Under the pieces are notes generated by a model. That model did not search any database and was not told the origin of the DNA. It saw nothing but the letters and a program-made list of their open reading frames with translations. Of a DNA stretch of 62,385 nt, positions 17,978-26,576 are shown one piece after another. Origin of the DNA: Deltaproteobacteria bacterium (lineage in GTDB: Bacteria; Desulfobacterota; Binatia; UBA9968; JAJDTQ01); NCBI GenBank assembly GCA_026712905.1, contig JAPOPM010000100.1, positions 1 through 62,385 of the forward strand, read 5' to 3'. The translations under genes were made by a program, and so were the position numbers. Position 1 is the stretch's first letter. Every line of letters begins with the position of its first letter.

Positions 17978-18316
17978 GTGAATGGAATGCAGAAGCCCAG
18001 GCCGCGCGTGAAACTGCCGAAGTCGGTGTCCAAGGGTGTCCCCTTCACCGTCAGGACACGCATCACCCATCCCATGCACACCGGGCTCCGCCACGGCCGT
18101 GACGGAAAACCCGTTCCCCGGCGCATCATCAACCGGTTCGCGGTGCGCTACAACGGCGAGGAGGCGATCTCCGTGGACCTCGAACGCGCCGTGTCCGCGG
18201 ACCCGTATTTCAGTTTCGAGATGGCTGTCCAGGAGTCGGGCGACGTGGAATTCGAATGGGTGGACGACGATGGCTCCGTGTACCGGGTCAACAGGCGGGT
18301 CGAGGTCAAGTCGTGA
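17978..18316 (+). CDS. soxZ: SoxY-binding protein SoxZ
   Basis: 112 residues from the GTG at 17978 (or 109 from the ATG at 17987; no strong ribosome-binding site decides). 'RVKLPKSVSKGVPFTVRTRITHPMHTGLR' and 'INRFAVRYNGEEAISVDLERAVSADPYFSF' match SoxZ, the immunoglobulin-like partner that forms the SoxYZ carrier in the periplasm. Like other SoxZ it has no signal peptide and would be co-exported with SoxY. It follows soxY by 51 bases. Confidence 0.9.
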   Translation: MNGMQKPRPRVKLPKSVSKGVPFTVRTRITHPMHTGLRHGRDGKPVPRRIINRFAVRYNGEEAISVDLERAVSADPYFSFEMAVQESGDVEFEWVDDDGSVYRVNRRVEVKS

Positions 18317-18338
18317 CGTTCCCGTATCCCCACGCGGC

Positions 18339-19055
18339 ATGACGAGAATCACGAAACCCGCGGGTTTCGCGCTGCTCGCGTTCGCTTTTCTCTTCCTTCT
18401 TTTCGCCACCAAGGCCCTGGGCGCGGACGTGCAGCGCGGCAAAGCGCTCTACCAGGAGTGCAAACGCTGCCATCAGGCCGGCCGGGGTGCGAAGCACCGC
18501 ATCGGACCGCACCTCAACGCTTTGTTCGGCCGCCGCGCCGGTTCGCTCCCGGACTTCCGTTACTCTTCGGCCATGCGCAAGGCCGGGGCCGGCGGCCTGG
18601 TCTGGACCGAGGCGACGCTGGACGCCTTCGTGGCGAACCCGCGAAAAACGGTGCCGCGATCGCGCATGAGCTACGACGGCATGGCCGCGGCGGGCGACCG
18701 GGCGGATCTCGTGGCGTGGCTGCGTTCCCTTTCCGGCTCCCGGCTTCCGGCGGCGGAACCGACCATGACCGCCGCCGAATACGGGCTGGATCCGCGCCTC
18801 CTCACGATCACGGGAGATCTCGAATACGGCGCCTACCTCTCGGGCGAGTGCGTCACGTGCCACCATGCCGATGGAGCCGAGCATGGCATCCCCTCCATCA
18901 CGGGTTGGCCCGTCGAAGACTTCGTGATAACGCTACAGGCGTACAAGAAGGGCAAACGGCCGCATGAGGCCATGCAAACCATCGCCAAGCGATTGTCCGA
19001 CGAGGAGATCGCCTCGCTGGCCGCGTATTTCGCGACGCCGGCCGACGGTCCCTGA
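18339..19055 (+). CDS. fccA: Dihaem cytochrome c (FccA-like electron acceptor)
   Basis: 238 residues with a signal peptide ('FALLAFAFLFLLFATKALGA') and two haem-binding sites, CKRCH at 41-45 and CVTCH at 171-175. The first domain resembles class I cytochrome c (Met ligand probably M110 in 'RSRMSYDGM'); the second resembles the FccA/cytochrome c4 type ('GEHGIP'-like 'EHGIPSITGW', Met 212). It sits directly before the flavoprotein gene (13 bases), so it is the likely electron acceptor for sulfide oxidation. Gene symbol by context; a fused SoxX-like role is possible. Confidence 0.8.
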   Translation: MTRITKPAGFALLAFAFLFLLFATKALGADVQRGKALYQECKRCHQAGRGAKHRIGPHLNALFGRRAGSLPDFRYSSAMRKAGAGGLVWTEATLDAFVANPRKTVPRSRMSYDGMAAAGDRADLVAWLRSLSGSRLPAAEPTMTAAEYGLDPRLLTITGDLEYGAYLSGECVTCHHADGAEHGIPSITGWPVEDFVITLQAYKKGKRPHEAMQTIAKRLSDEEIASLAAYFATPADGP

Positions 19056-19068
19056 GGAAGGGGGAAAC

Positions 19069-20358
19069 ATGTCAAAACTGGACCGCAAGAACCGCGGCAT
19101 GAGCCGGCGCCGCTTCCTGGCATCAACCGCGGCAACCTCGGCGGCGTTGTGGGCGTCGCCCATCCTCGGGCAAAGCCGCCCGCGAGTGGTGGTGATCGGC
19201 GGCGGCGCCGGCGGGGCCACGGCCGCGCGCTACATCGCCAAGGACTCGAAAGGCGCCATCGACGTGACGCTGGTGGAACCCAGCCGGCAATATCACACGT
19301 GCTTCTTCTCGAACCTCTACATCGGTGGGTTCCGTAGCTTCGCGTCCATCGGGCACACCTATGGGACCCTGGCGTCGGCCTACGGCATCAACGTGGTCCA
19401 CGACTGGGCCGTCTCCATCGACCGCGACAAGAAGACGGTCGGGCTCGCGGGCGGCGGCAGCCTTGCCTACGACCGGCTGGTCCTGTCCCCCGGCATCGAC
19501 TTCCGTGAGGGGGCCGTGCGCGGCTGGGACCTGTCGCAGCAGAACCGCATGCCCCACGCCTACAAGGCAGGCTCGCAAACGCAGCTCCTCAAGGCGCAGG
19601 TCGCGGCCATGCGGCAGGGCGGCGTCTATTGCATGGTGGCACCGCCGAACCCGTTCCGCTGCCCGCCGGGACCGTACGAACGGATCTCGATGGTCGCCCA
19701 TACGCTGAAGCAGTCCAACCCGACGGCGAAGATCCTGATCGTCGACCCCAAGGCGAAGTTCTCCAAGCAGGGGCTCTTCGAGGAGGGGTGGCAGCGCCAT
19801 TACCCGGGCATGATCGAGCGCGTCGGCCCGGACTTCGGCGGCAACAAGGTCGAGGTGCGGCCGGGTTCCATGGAGGTGGTGATCGACGGCGAGGTCACCA
19901 AGGTGGACGTGTGCAACGTGATACCGGCGCAGCAGGCGGGCCGCATCGCTTCGGTGGCCGGGGTCACCAACGACGCCGGCTGGGCTCCGGTGGTGCCGCA
20001 TACGATGCAAAGCCGCGCGGACGAGAACATCCACGTGCTCGGTGACGCGTCCCATCAGGGGGACATGCCCAAGTCCGGGTTCTCCGCCAACAGCCAGGCC
20101 AAGGTGTGCGCCATAGCGGTACGTGCGGCGCTGACCGGATCGAAGGCCTTTCCGGCGCGCTTCCGGAACACCTGCTGGTCGCTGATCGCCGCCGATGACG
20201 GGGTCAAGGTCGGAGCCTCTTACAAGGCCACCGACGAGAAGATCGCCAAGACGGACGGCTTCATTTCGAAGACCGGCGAGAGTGCCGCAGTGCGCAAGGC
20301 CACCTACGAGGAATCCCTCGGCTGGTACGCGGCCTTCTCCAAGGACACCTTCGGCTGA
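19069..20358 (+). CDS. fccB: Flavocytochrome c sulfide dehydrogenase, flavoprotein subunit
   Basis: 429 residues. A Tat signal 'MSRRRFLASTAATSAAL' precedes the dinucleotide-binding motif 'VVVIGGGAGGATAARYIA'. Cys78 in 'YHTCFFSN' matches the residue that links FAD covalently in FccB. Cys198 in 'NPFRCPPGPYER' and Cys369 in 'RNTCWSLIA' match the redox disulfide that attacks sulfide. All key residues are therefore present, supporting periplasmic sulfide oxidation to polysulfide/sulfur with electrons passed to the adjacent cytochrome. Also called SoxF in Sox clusters. GGAAGGGGG precedes the ATG. Confidence 0.93.
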   Translation: MSKLDRKNRGMSRRRFLASTAATSAALWASPILGQSRPRVVVIGGGAGGATAARYIAKDSKGAIDVTLVEPSRQYHTCFFSNLYIGGFRSFASIGHTYGTLASAYGINVVHDWAVSIDRDKKTVGLAGGGSLAYDRLVLSPGIDFREGAVRGWDLSQQNRMPHAYKAGSQTQLLKAQVAAMRQGGVYCMVAPPNPFRCPPGPYERISMVAHTLKQSNPTAKILIVDPKAKFSKQGLFEEGWQRHYPGMIERVGPDFGGNKVEVRPGSMEVVIDGEVTKVDVCNVIPAQQAGRIASVAGVTNDAGWAPVVPHTMQSRADENIHVLGDASHQGDMPKSGFSANSQAKVCAIAVRAALTGSKAFPARFRNTCWSLIAADDGVKVGASYKATDEKIAKTDGFISKTGESAAVRKATYEESLGWYAAFSKDTFG

Positions 20359-20385
20359 TCCACGATACGACGTGCACAAAAAGCA

Positions 20386-20417
20386 CGTAGGGGCGACCGC
20401 CGCCGGTCGCCCCTACG
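20386..20417. terminator. Palindromic repeat between convergent fccB and yeeE-like genes
   Basis: CGTAGGGGCGACC and its exact inverse flank a six-base centre, making the longest copy of the GGGCGACC palindrome family in the window. It lies between two convergent genes, so it could end transcription from both sides, although no T-run is present. Confidence 0.6.
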
Positions 20418-20458
20418 CGTCTCGTCCGCGCCTGACCTTCCCCTAGTCTGGTGTTTGG

Positions 20459-21466
20459 TTAGAGAAGCTTTCCCACGATCCTGGCCGACACCGCCATGGC
20501 CGTGAGCGCCAGGGCCGCGGCGATGCTCCCGGTGGACACGCCCGACAGACCGGCCCCCACCGTACACCCGCCGGCCAGGACGCCGCCCGTTCCCATCAAC
20601 GCGGCACCCGCCATGTAGCGGCCGGTCTGCCGCGGCCCTTCCAGGCTGGTCCAGCGGAACTCGCCCGCGCAAACCGCGGCGACAAGGCTGCCCCCCACCA
20701 CGCCGGCGGCCAGACCGGTGCCGAAGCCCGCGGGAATGGCGCTGGCCGCCATGGTCCAGAACAGCGTGTCCGCCATGGGCCCGGTGAATCCCAGGGACTG
20801 GAGCGGCACGGGATCGAAGTCGTCCAGGAGCACGAAGCCGGTGCCGACCCAGCCCAGCGGCACCAGCAACCCGATCACGGCGCCCATGGCCAGGTGGCGC
20901 GGCGCCGCGCCGGAGCGGAACGCCACGAGGGCGGCGGCGAGCGCCAGGCCCCAGGTCCAAACCTCGCCGCCGGGCAGGGCTGTCAGCACCACCTTCCCGC
21001 CGGGATCCACGGTCCAACCCGCCAGCGCCGCGCGCAGCGGCGCCAACACCCCCTTCATCATGGCGTAGGCGACGACCGCGAAAACCACCAGGACAAGCGC
21101 GGAGCGCAGGTTGCCGGAGCCGGTGAGCACCGCGAGACGGGAGGCGCAACCGCCGCTGAGCACCATGCCGGCGCCGAACAGGGCGCCGCCCACGAGGACC
21201 GCCACCACGGGAAGGTCGGGGGCCAGGAACCGGTGCGCGTCGAAGGAGATCCACGCCGCGGCCGTCGCGCCTTGGGTGCCGGCGATGGCCAGGGCCAACG
21301 CCAGGGTCCAGACGCCCAGCGCCGGGAGGCATTCGTGCCATTCCCCCACCAGGCTGCGGCGCAGGCAGAACCGGCTGCGTTGGGCCAGCACACCGTAGAC
21401 GGCGCCGAGCGCAAGGCCCAGCACCACCGACGCCTGAAGCGGGGTGAGATGCTCGAAACCGTCCAT
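20459..21466 (-). CDS. YeeE/YedE (TsuA-like) sulfur-compound transporter
   Basis: 335 residues with about nine to ten membrane helices. Two conserved Cys-containing motifs, 'LSGGCASRL' and 'AGGCTVGAG', match the YeeE/YedE family in which such cysteines pass thiosulfate across the membrane. 'LAQRSRFCLRRSLVGEW' near residue 25 is also typical. The ATG at 21466 has GGAAGAGGAGG before it. It faces fccB and the sox genes, so it probably imports or exports a sulfur compound for that module (inference from context and family). Confidence 0.88.
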   Translation of the reverse strand: MDGFEHLTPLQASVVLGLALGAVYGVLAQRSRFCLRRSLVGEWHECLPALGVWTLALALAIAGTQGATAAAWISFDAHRFLAPDLPVVAVLVGGALFGAGMVLSGGCASRLAVLTGSGNLRSALVLVVFAVVAYAMMKGVLAPLRAALAGWTVDPGGKVVLTALPGGEVWTWGLALAAALVAFRSGAAPRHLAMGAVIGLLVPLGWVGTGFVLLDDFDPVPLQSLGFTGPMADTLFWTMAASAIPAGFGTGLAAGVVGGSLVAAVCAGEFRWTSLEGPRQTGRYMAGAALMGTGGVLAGGCTVGAGLSGVSTGSIAAALALTAMAVSARIVGKLL

Positions 21467-21582
21467 GTCCTCCTCTTCCGTTCCGGGTTTCGAGGGTCTA
21501 CTATGAACCTGAAACACGGCGCACGGCAAGCCGGTTGCGGCAGCCGCAATTGGCGCCCCCACACTAGAGAAGGGAGAATGCG

Positions 21583-22596
21583 ATGAGCGACAACGTGGTC
21601 TCGACCCCGACCCAGGAACGGTGCGTCACCTCCTACGCCGCGCGTACCCAGTACAAGCCCGGCGTGGTCCATCCGGGCCACATCAAGGTCAAGGACGCCA
21701 TCGACATCCACTGCCACGCCCACGCCGGGCAGCAGGACGCCCTGGACCTGGTGAAGAAGGCAACCCGGGCCGAGATGAGGGGCATCCTCTTCAAGTCCAT
21801 CGTCGGCAAGGCGGGGACGGCGGTGCGCTCGCTGCAAGAGAAGCTCGACGAGTGGGCCGACGAGGAAGGCGCCACCCCGGTGGCGTTGTTCGCCGGTTTC
21901 GTATGCGGGCGGAATGACGACCCGGTGTCGGCGGAGCTGGCGGAAAAGGCCATCGACGACGGCGTCGTCGCCCTGTGGCTGCCGGTGTTCAATCACGCCA
22001 ACACCATGCACATCGTGGGCAGCCGCCGGGAACTCATCGAGCACGACATGAACGCCCAGGGGTGGCTCGGCCCCCTGTCCTGGGAGAAGGCCCTGGAGCA
22101 CGGGCGCTACAACCTGGACGAGTCCGGCGAGTTGAAGCCCGAGGTCAAGGACATCATCCGGCTGTGCGTGGAACGGGACGTGGCGTTGTTCTTCGGTCAC
22201 CCCACCCACAAGGAGATCTTCAAGATCGCCGAGGAGGCACACAGGGTCGGACTCCGACGGCTGGTCATCGACCATCCCTACAGCCCCTTCCTCGATGTGT
22301 CCGTGGAGCAGATGAAGGAGCTGGCGCCGCTGGGGGTGCTGTTCAACTTCACCTTCGACGAGCTGTCGCCGCTTCTCGGGGTCGACCCGCAGATCATGTA
22401 CAACACCATCCGCGAGGTCGGGGCCGAGCACTTCGCGCTGTCCAGCGACGCGGGCGAACCCTTGTTCCCGGACTCGGTGGAGGCCATGCGCCTCATCCGC
22501 GGCTACATGGAAGCCTTCGGTTTGAACGACGACGAACTCCACACGGTCTGCACCCGCAACCCGGCGCGGGTCGTGGGCATGGAGACCGACGGCTAG
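21583..22596 (+). CDS. DUF6282-like amidohydrolase-fold metal-dependent hydrolase
   Basis: 337 residues. 'DIHCHAHAG' gives the HxH metal pair, 'FFGHPTH' and 'VIDHPYSP' give further His residues, and 'FALSSDAGEPLF' gives the final Asp, so the amidohydrolase TIM-barrel metal site looks complete. The closest family I recognise is DUF6282, whose substrates are unknown. AGAAGGGAG precedes the ATG. It is divergent from the sulfur transporter and is followed by a repeat-rich gap before the MNIO cassette. Confidence 0.75.
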   Translation: MSDNVVSTPTQERCVTSYAARTQYKPGVVHPGHIKVKDAIDIHCHAHAGQQDALDLVKKATRAEMRGILFKSIVGKAGTAVRSLQEKLDEWADEEGATPVALFAGFVCGRNDDPVSAELAEKAIDDGVVALWLPVFNHANTMHIVGSRRELIEHDMNAQGWLGPLSWEKALEHGRYNLDESGELKPEVKDIIRLCVERDVALFFGHPTHKEIFKIAEEAHRVGLRRLVIDHPYSPFLDVSVEQMKELAPLGVLFNFTFDELSPLLGVDPQIMYNTIREVGAEHFALSSDAGEPLFPDSVEAMRLIRGYMEAFGLNDDELHTVCTRNPARVVGMETDG

Positions 22597-22622
22597 CTAC
22601 TGGACCGGACCGACCAGGAATG

Positions 22623-22648
22623 AAGGGGCGACCCGCGGGTCGCCCCTT
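22623..22648. repeat. GGGCGACC palindrome copy
   Basis: AAGGGGCGACCC and its inverse meet at a CG centre, 27 bases after the stop of the hydrolase gene. Same family as the copies at 4407, 20386, 33667 and 61172. Confidence 0.75.
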
Positions 22649-22696
22649 CCCGGACACCCTCCCCTTCGACGTTCTCTCGGGCTCGCCCCTCTCGCG

Positions 22697-22820
22697 CCAC
22701 CCCGAAGAGTCATTCCCGCGGAAGCGGGAATCCAGGGGTGGCGAGGCGGGGAAACGCCGCTGTAGTGCCCCACCACCGCCCCTGGATTCCCGCTTTCGCG
22801 GGAATGACTCTTCGGGGTGG
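22697..22820. repeat. 124-bp palindromic element, family A copy 1
   Basis: Terminal inverted repeats of 40 bases (one mismatch) contain CATTCCCGCG and CGGGAATCCAGG, with a short centre including GGGGAAACGCCGCTGTAG. Copies of the same family lie at 36259-36382 and 52328-52429. With no coding capacity, it resembles a MITE or a large REP/BIME-type element. Together with the palindrome at 22623 it fills most of the roughly 240-base gap before the candidate small peptide gene. Confidence 0.85.
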
Positions 22821-22840
22821 CAGTGCCATCTCGGTAACGG

Positions 22841-23029
22841 ATGCCGGTACCGCTCGCGCGGTTTTTCACCAACCGGCGGCTAAAGTTCTGCGAACACCTC
22901 TCGATTAGTATCCGTGAGGGCATCGCGCTCCGTGAAAACGGCGGCGCGGCGCCCACGGAGTCCGGCGCGTGCCGGGCGCGCGGCAAGCGCCGCGCTCATG
23001 ATTCCATTTCGAGTCGGGAGGTTCCATGA
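22841..23029 (+). CDS. Candidate small peptide before the MNIO gene (possible RiPP precursor)
   Basis: A 62-residue reading frame with two cysteines (residues 17 and 44), a basic N-terminal half ('FFTNRRLKFCEHL') and a Gly/Ala/Ser-rich C-terminal half. Its stop overlaps the MNIO start as ATGA, a spacing typical of translational coupling. MNIO enzymes usually modify a Cys- or Asp-bearing precursor peptide encoded next to them, and this is the only short frame in the right place. The ribosome-binding site is weak and the codon use is not decisive, so it may be chance. Confidence 0.3.
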   Translation: MPVPLARFFTNRRLKFCEHLSISIREGIALRENGGAAPTESGACRARGKRRAHDSISSREVP

Positions 23030-23913
23030 ACAGTTCAACTCCATCCCAGTCACCCCTCATCGGCATCGGTTTCCGTGTACCCATCGCCAAGTGGACGCTC
23101 GCGAACCTGCACCGCTTCGACGTGCTGGAGGTCACGGTGGACCATTACATCAAGGGAGGCGAGTACGTGCGCCGGGCCATCCGCAATCTGGTGGACCGGG
23201 TCCCACTCGTGCTGCACGGCGTGGGGCTTTCCCTCGGCACCGACGCTCCCCTGGACGAGGCCTATCTCGACGCGGTGGCCGGGACCATCGAGGACCTGAA
23301 GATCCTGTCCTACAGCGAGCACCTCGCCTGGACCAAGGTTCCCGGCATCGACCTGGCCAACCTGCTGCCGGTGCCCAAGACCCGCGCCGCCGCGGACATG
23401 CTCATCCCCAAGATCCAACGGGTCCAGGCGCACTTGCCGGTGCCCTTCTCCATCGAGAACATCTCGTATGTCTTCGACTTCCCGGACGCGGAGATGAGCG
23501 ACGCGGAATTCTTCAACCTGCTGTTCCGCGAGACCGGCGTGGAGATGCTGCTCGACGTCGAGAATCTGTTCGTCAACTTCTCGAACCACGCCGTCGATCC
23601 GCTGGCCCTTCTCGACGAACTGCCCGAGGGTGTGGTCACCGGCGTGCACGCGGCTGGGGGACCGCTCATCCGCCGGCCCTATCTCGACGTCCCATTCCAG
23701 GCCGACAACCACAGCCACCCGGTGCCGCAACAAGCACTGGACCTGCTGGAGTACGCCCTCGAACGCCAGCACCCCCGGACGGTGATCCTGGAACGCGACA
23801 ACGACTACGAGCAGGGTGACGAGCTTCTGGCGGACGTCACGCGCATCCGCCGCCACGTCGCCAAGGCGACCGTTACCACGGAAGGGAGCATGACCGATGC
23901 ACCGGCTTATTGA
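23026..23913 (+). CDS. Multinuclear non-haem iron oxidase (MNIO, DUF692) family peptide-modifying enzyme
   Basis: 295 residues, the standard MNIO length and TIM-barrel layout. Likely metal ligands are all visible: His64 in 'LHGVGLSLG', His99 in 'SEHLAW', Glu144 in 'SIENISY', Asp177/Asn180 in 'LLDVENLF', His208 in 'GVHAAGG', Asp227/His229/His231 in 'DNHSHPVP' and Glu256 in 'ILERDND'. Known members (MbnB, TglH, bufferin, aminopyruvatide and related systems) use two or three irons to oxidise Cys, Asp or other residues in precursor peptides. GGGAGG precedes the ATG. Its partner-like gene overlaps its 3' end by 17 bases. Confidence 0.92.
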   Translation: MNSSTPSQSPLIGIGFRVPIAKWTLANLHRFDVLEVTVDHYIKGGEYVRRAIRNLVDRVPLVLHGVGLSLGTDAPLDEAYLDAVAGTIEDLKILSYSEHLAWTKVPGIDLANLLPVPKTRAAADMLIPKIQRVQAHLPVPFSIENISYVFDFPDAEMSDAEFFNLLFRETGVEMLLDVENLFVNFSNHAVDPLALLDELPEGVVTGVHAAGGPLIRRPYLDVPFQADNHSHPVPQQALDLLEYALERQHPRTVILERDNDYEQGDELLADVTRIRRHVAKATVTTEGSMTDAPAY

Positions 23914-24664
23914 CAGACAGACCCACCTCCTGCGGCATTTGACCAGCCCCGCCCTTATCTTCGGCACCTCCGACCTCGAGTCGGCGGCCCGAGACCCCGA
24001 GCTTCAGGGCATGGACGTGGGACGGCTCCGTTTGGAGGCCGAGTTCTCCCACAACAAGCGCATGGCGCGCATCCGCCAGACGTTCGAGCGCACCGCCACC
24101 CTGCTGGGCCACGGGTTCTCGGCCCTGGCCCGCGACTACGCCGCGGCGTGCCCGCCGCTGACCTACGAGCGCTACCCGGACGCCGAACGCTTCTTCGAAC
24201 GTTTTCTCGCTCCGGGCTCTCACGAGCCGCCGCGGCCGCCCTGGGCCGCGGACGTGGCCGCCGTCGAGCTGGCCCTGGCGCGGGCGCGCACCCTGCGCCC
24301 CGCGGACATGGAGGGCGAAGCGTTGGCGGCGCGACCCCAGGCGCCCGGTTTCTGGTATCGCACGCATCCGTGCGCTTGCCTTGTGAAGGGCCGCCACGAC
24401 GTGCGTGCGCTGTTCGAGCCCGCCCGGTCCCGGGAGCCGGTGACAGAGCGGCCGGTGCTCATGGTCGTCCTGGCGGTTCGCGCGCGCCGACGCCCCAAGG
24501 TGCTGGAACTGGCGCCGGATGCCTTCACACTCCTGGAGAGCTCCCGGGAATGGCGCGCGTTGACGCCCGCGACAGACCCGCCCGGCGACCTCGTCAAGCA
24601 GCTTGCGGCGCAAGGCCTCGCATTGGTGAGCACCGATGACACCCGCGACACAGCACAGACTTGA
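23897..24664 (+). CDS. MNIO partner protein, HvfC/BufC-like (DUF2063-like)
   Basis: 255 residues overlapping the MNIO gene, as partner genes usually do. The segment at about residues 55-135 ('RIRQTFERTATLLGHGFSALARDYAA…YPDAERFFERFL…WAADVAAVELALARAR') follows the DUF2063 N-terminal pattern of HvfC/BufC proteins, which hold the precursor peptide for the MNIO. The C-terminal half is more variable ('RPVLMVVLAVRARRRPKVLEL'). I infer a precursor-recognition role; the match is by pattern and is not strong in the last 100 residues. Confidence 0.7.
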   Translation: MHRLIDRQTHLLRHLTSPALIFGTSDLESAARDPELQGMDVGRLRLEAEFSHNKRMARIRQTFERTATLLGHGFSALARDYAAACPPLTYERYPDAERFFERFLAPGSHEPPRPPWAADVAAVELALARARTLRPADMEGEALAARPQAPGFWYRTHPCACLVKGRHDVRALFEPARSREPVTERPVLMVVLAVRARRRPKVLELAPDAFTLLESSREWRALTPATDPPGDLVKQLAAQGLALVSTDDTRDTAQT

Positions 24665-26576
24665 GGACCGCGACCCGGGCGCCGCGCGCGGCCGGGGTCC
24701 GGGGGCCCCCGGCCGGGCGAAACCGCGCCTGGAGCCTGACGGCGATCCAGCGGGGATCCAACCGAAGCCCGCCGAAGCCCAAGACACGGGCTTCTCGCTG
24801 GCGTCGGTGGCAAAACACGTATTCCACGAGAAGGCTGTCTTCGGGCCGTTGGTGGCGGCGTCCTTCTTCGTCAACCTCCTGGGCTACATCTACCCCTTCG
24901 CCTTCCTGATCATCATCGACAAGGTCCTGTCCAACCGCGGCGCCGCCACCCTCGACGTCATCATCGTCAGCCTGTTCTTCTTCCTGCTGTTCGAAGCCGT
25001 GCTGCGCGCGGCACGCCACCGTGCGTTGCGCCGGGCCGTGCGGGACATGGACCGCACGCTGCTGTCGCGCCTCATCAGGCACTCGTTGGAGCTTCCGGCC
25101 TCCTTCTACCTCCGCAACACTCCGGTGGAGACCCTCTCCCGCATCGAGGAACTGCAGCAACTGCGCCGGTTCCTCACCAACGCGGTGGTGTTCGTGTTCG
25201 TCGACATCCTCTTCGTGCTCGTCTTCCTGGCGTTGATGCTGCACTTCAGCCTGACGCTGTCCATGATCATCCTGGCCTCCCTGCCCCTCTACATCGCTCC
25301 AGCCTTCGTGGTGATGCCCACCCTGCGCCGATGGAGCCGGCAGACCCGCGGCAACCGGCGGGAAAGCAACGAGGCGGTGCTCGACACGTTCACCGGCATC
25401 GAGACCGTCAAGGGCATGAACGAGGTAAAGGCCCAAGAGGAGTTCCTCGTCGAACAGGTGGACGCGGCGATCGCGTCGGAGGAGGACACGCAGGACCTGC
25501 GCGAATCCATGACCCAGTACAACCAGTTCGTGAACCGGTTCGCCACCGCCGGCCTGCTCTGGTTCGGCGCTTCCATGGTCCTGGACGGCCAGCTCACCCT
25601 GGGCCAGCTCGTGGCGGTCAACCTGGTCAACATGCGCTTTTCCCAGCCCATGATGCGCCTGTGCCTGTTCGCGTATGACTTCGGCCGGTCACGCGGCCTG
25701 GTGAAGGAACTGGGGACCGTGCTGAACGAGGAGACCGAGCACCGAAGCGGCCACTTGGTGCGGCTGCCCGCGTTCAAGGGCGGCATCCGTTTCGAGAACG
25801 TCCGCTTCCGCTATCCGGACACCGACCGGATGGCGCTCGACGGGGTGACGTTCGACGTCGTACCCGGCGAAACCCTGGGTATCGCCGGGCCGTCGGGCTC
25901 GGGCAAAAGCACGGTCTGCCGGCTGATTCAGCGACTCTACCTCGCCAACGAGGGGCGCGTGCTCCTCGACGGCGTGGACGCCGCCATCATCGACCCGGTC
26001 TGGCTGCGCGGGCACATGGGCGCGGTGGAGCAGGACTATCCGATCTTCCGGCGCAGCATCGCCGACAACATCGCGCTGGGGCCGGGCGAGCGCCAGATGC
26101 CGCGGGTGATCGCGGCGGCCACGGGGGCATGCGCTCACGAGTTCATCACCCACATGCCCAAGGGCTACGCCACCCGCATCGGCGCCCGCGGAAGCCTGCT
26201 CTCGGGCGGTGAACGGCAGCGGTTGGCGCTGGCCCGAGGGTTGTTCCATGCGCGCACGCTGCTCATTCTGGACGAAGCCACGAGCGCACTGGACAAGCAG
26301 GACGAACTGCGCATCCAGCAGAACCTGCGGGCGCTGGCGCAGGGGCGGACGGTCGTCGTCATCGCCCACCGATTGTCCGCGTTGCGTCACGTGGACCGGG
26401 TCCTCTGTCTGGCCCAGGGGAAGATCACCGAGCAGGGAACGCCCGCGGAACTCGCTCGCGGCAACGGCTACTTCGCCGGCATGGTGCGCCGGGAAACGGA
26501 GATGGTGCAGGCCTTGGCCGGACCGGAGCCGGCGGCGCTCGCAGAGCCAAGAGCAATGGAGGGACCCCATGGATAG
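24636..26576 (+). CDS. HlyB-like type I secretion / peptide ABC exporter without peptidase domain
   Basis: 646 residues: a disordered N-terminal 50, a six-helix exporter membrane domain (about 60-335; 'VNLLGYIYPFAFLIIIDKVLSNRGAATLDV' region is characteristic of HlyB/PrtD-type exporters), then an ATPase. Walker A 'GPSGSGKST' lies near residue 417, the signature 'LSGGERQRLALAR' near 521 and Walker B 'LLILDEATS' near 542, so it should hydrolyse ATP. No C39 peptidase domain is present, so cleavage of a leader would need another protease. It overlaps the partner gene by 29 bases, tying export to the MNIO pair. No membrane-fusion protein gene is nearby. Confidence 0.9.
   Translation: MTPATQHRLEDRDPGAARGRGPGAPGRAKPRLEPDGDPAGIQPKPAEAQDTGFSLASVAKHVFHEKAVFGPLVAASFFVNLLGYIYPFAFLIIIDKVLSNRGAATLDVIIVSLFFFLLFEAVLRAARHRALRRAVRDMDRTLLSRLIRHSLELPASFYLRNTPVETLSRIEELQQLRRFLTNAVVFVFVDILFVLVFLALMLHFSLTLSMIILASLPLYIAPAFVVMPTLRRWSRQTRGNRRESNEAVLDTFTGIETVKGMNEVKAQEEFLVEQVDAAIASEEDTQDLRESMTQYNQFVNRFATAGLLWFGASMVLDGQLTLGQLVAVNLVNMRFSQPMMRLCLFAYDFGRSRGLVKELGTVLNEETEHRSGHLVRLPAFKGGIRFENVRFRYPDTDRMALDGVTFDVVPGETLGIAGPSGSGKSTVCRLIQRLYLANEGRVLLDGVDAAIIDPVWLRGHMGAVEQDYPIFRRSIADNIALGPGERQMPRVIAAATGACAHEFITHMPKGYATRIGARGSLLSGGERQRLALARGLFHARTLLILDEATSALDKQDELRIQQNLRALAQGRTVVVIAHRLSALRHVDRVLCLAQGKITEQGTPAELARGNGYFAGMVRRETEMVQALAGPEPAALAEPRAMEGPHG

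Noticed and set aside
17492..20358. A complete Sox thiosulfate-oxidising system
   Set aside because: Only SoxY, SoxZ and an FCSD pair are present; SoxA, SoxX, SoxB and SoxCD are not seen.
24636..24800. A C39 peptidase or leader-cleaving domain on the exporter
   Set aside because: The first 50 residues are a Pro/Gly/Arg-rich linker without the Cys-His pair of C39 domains.
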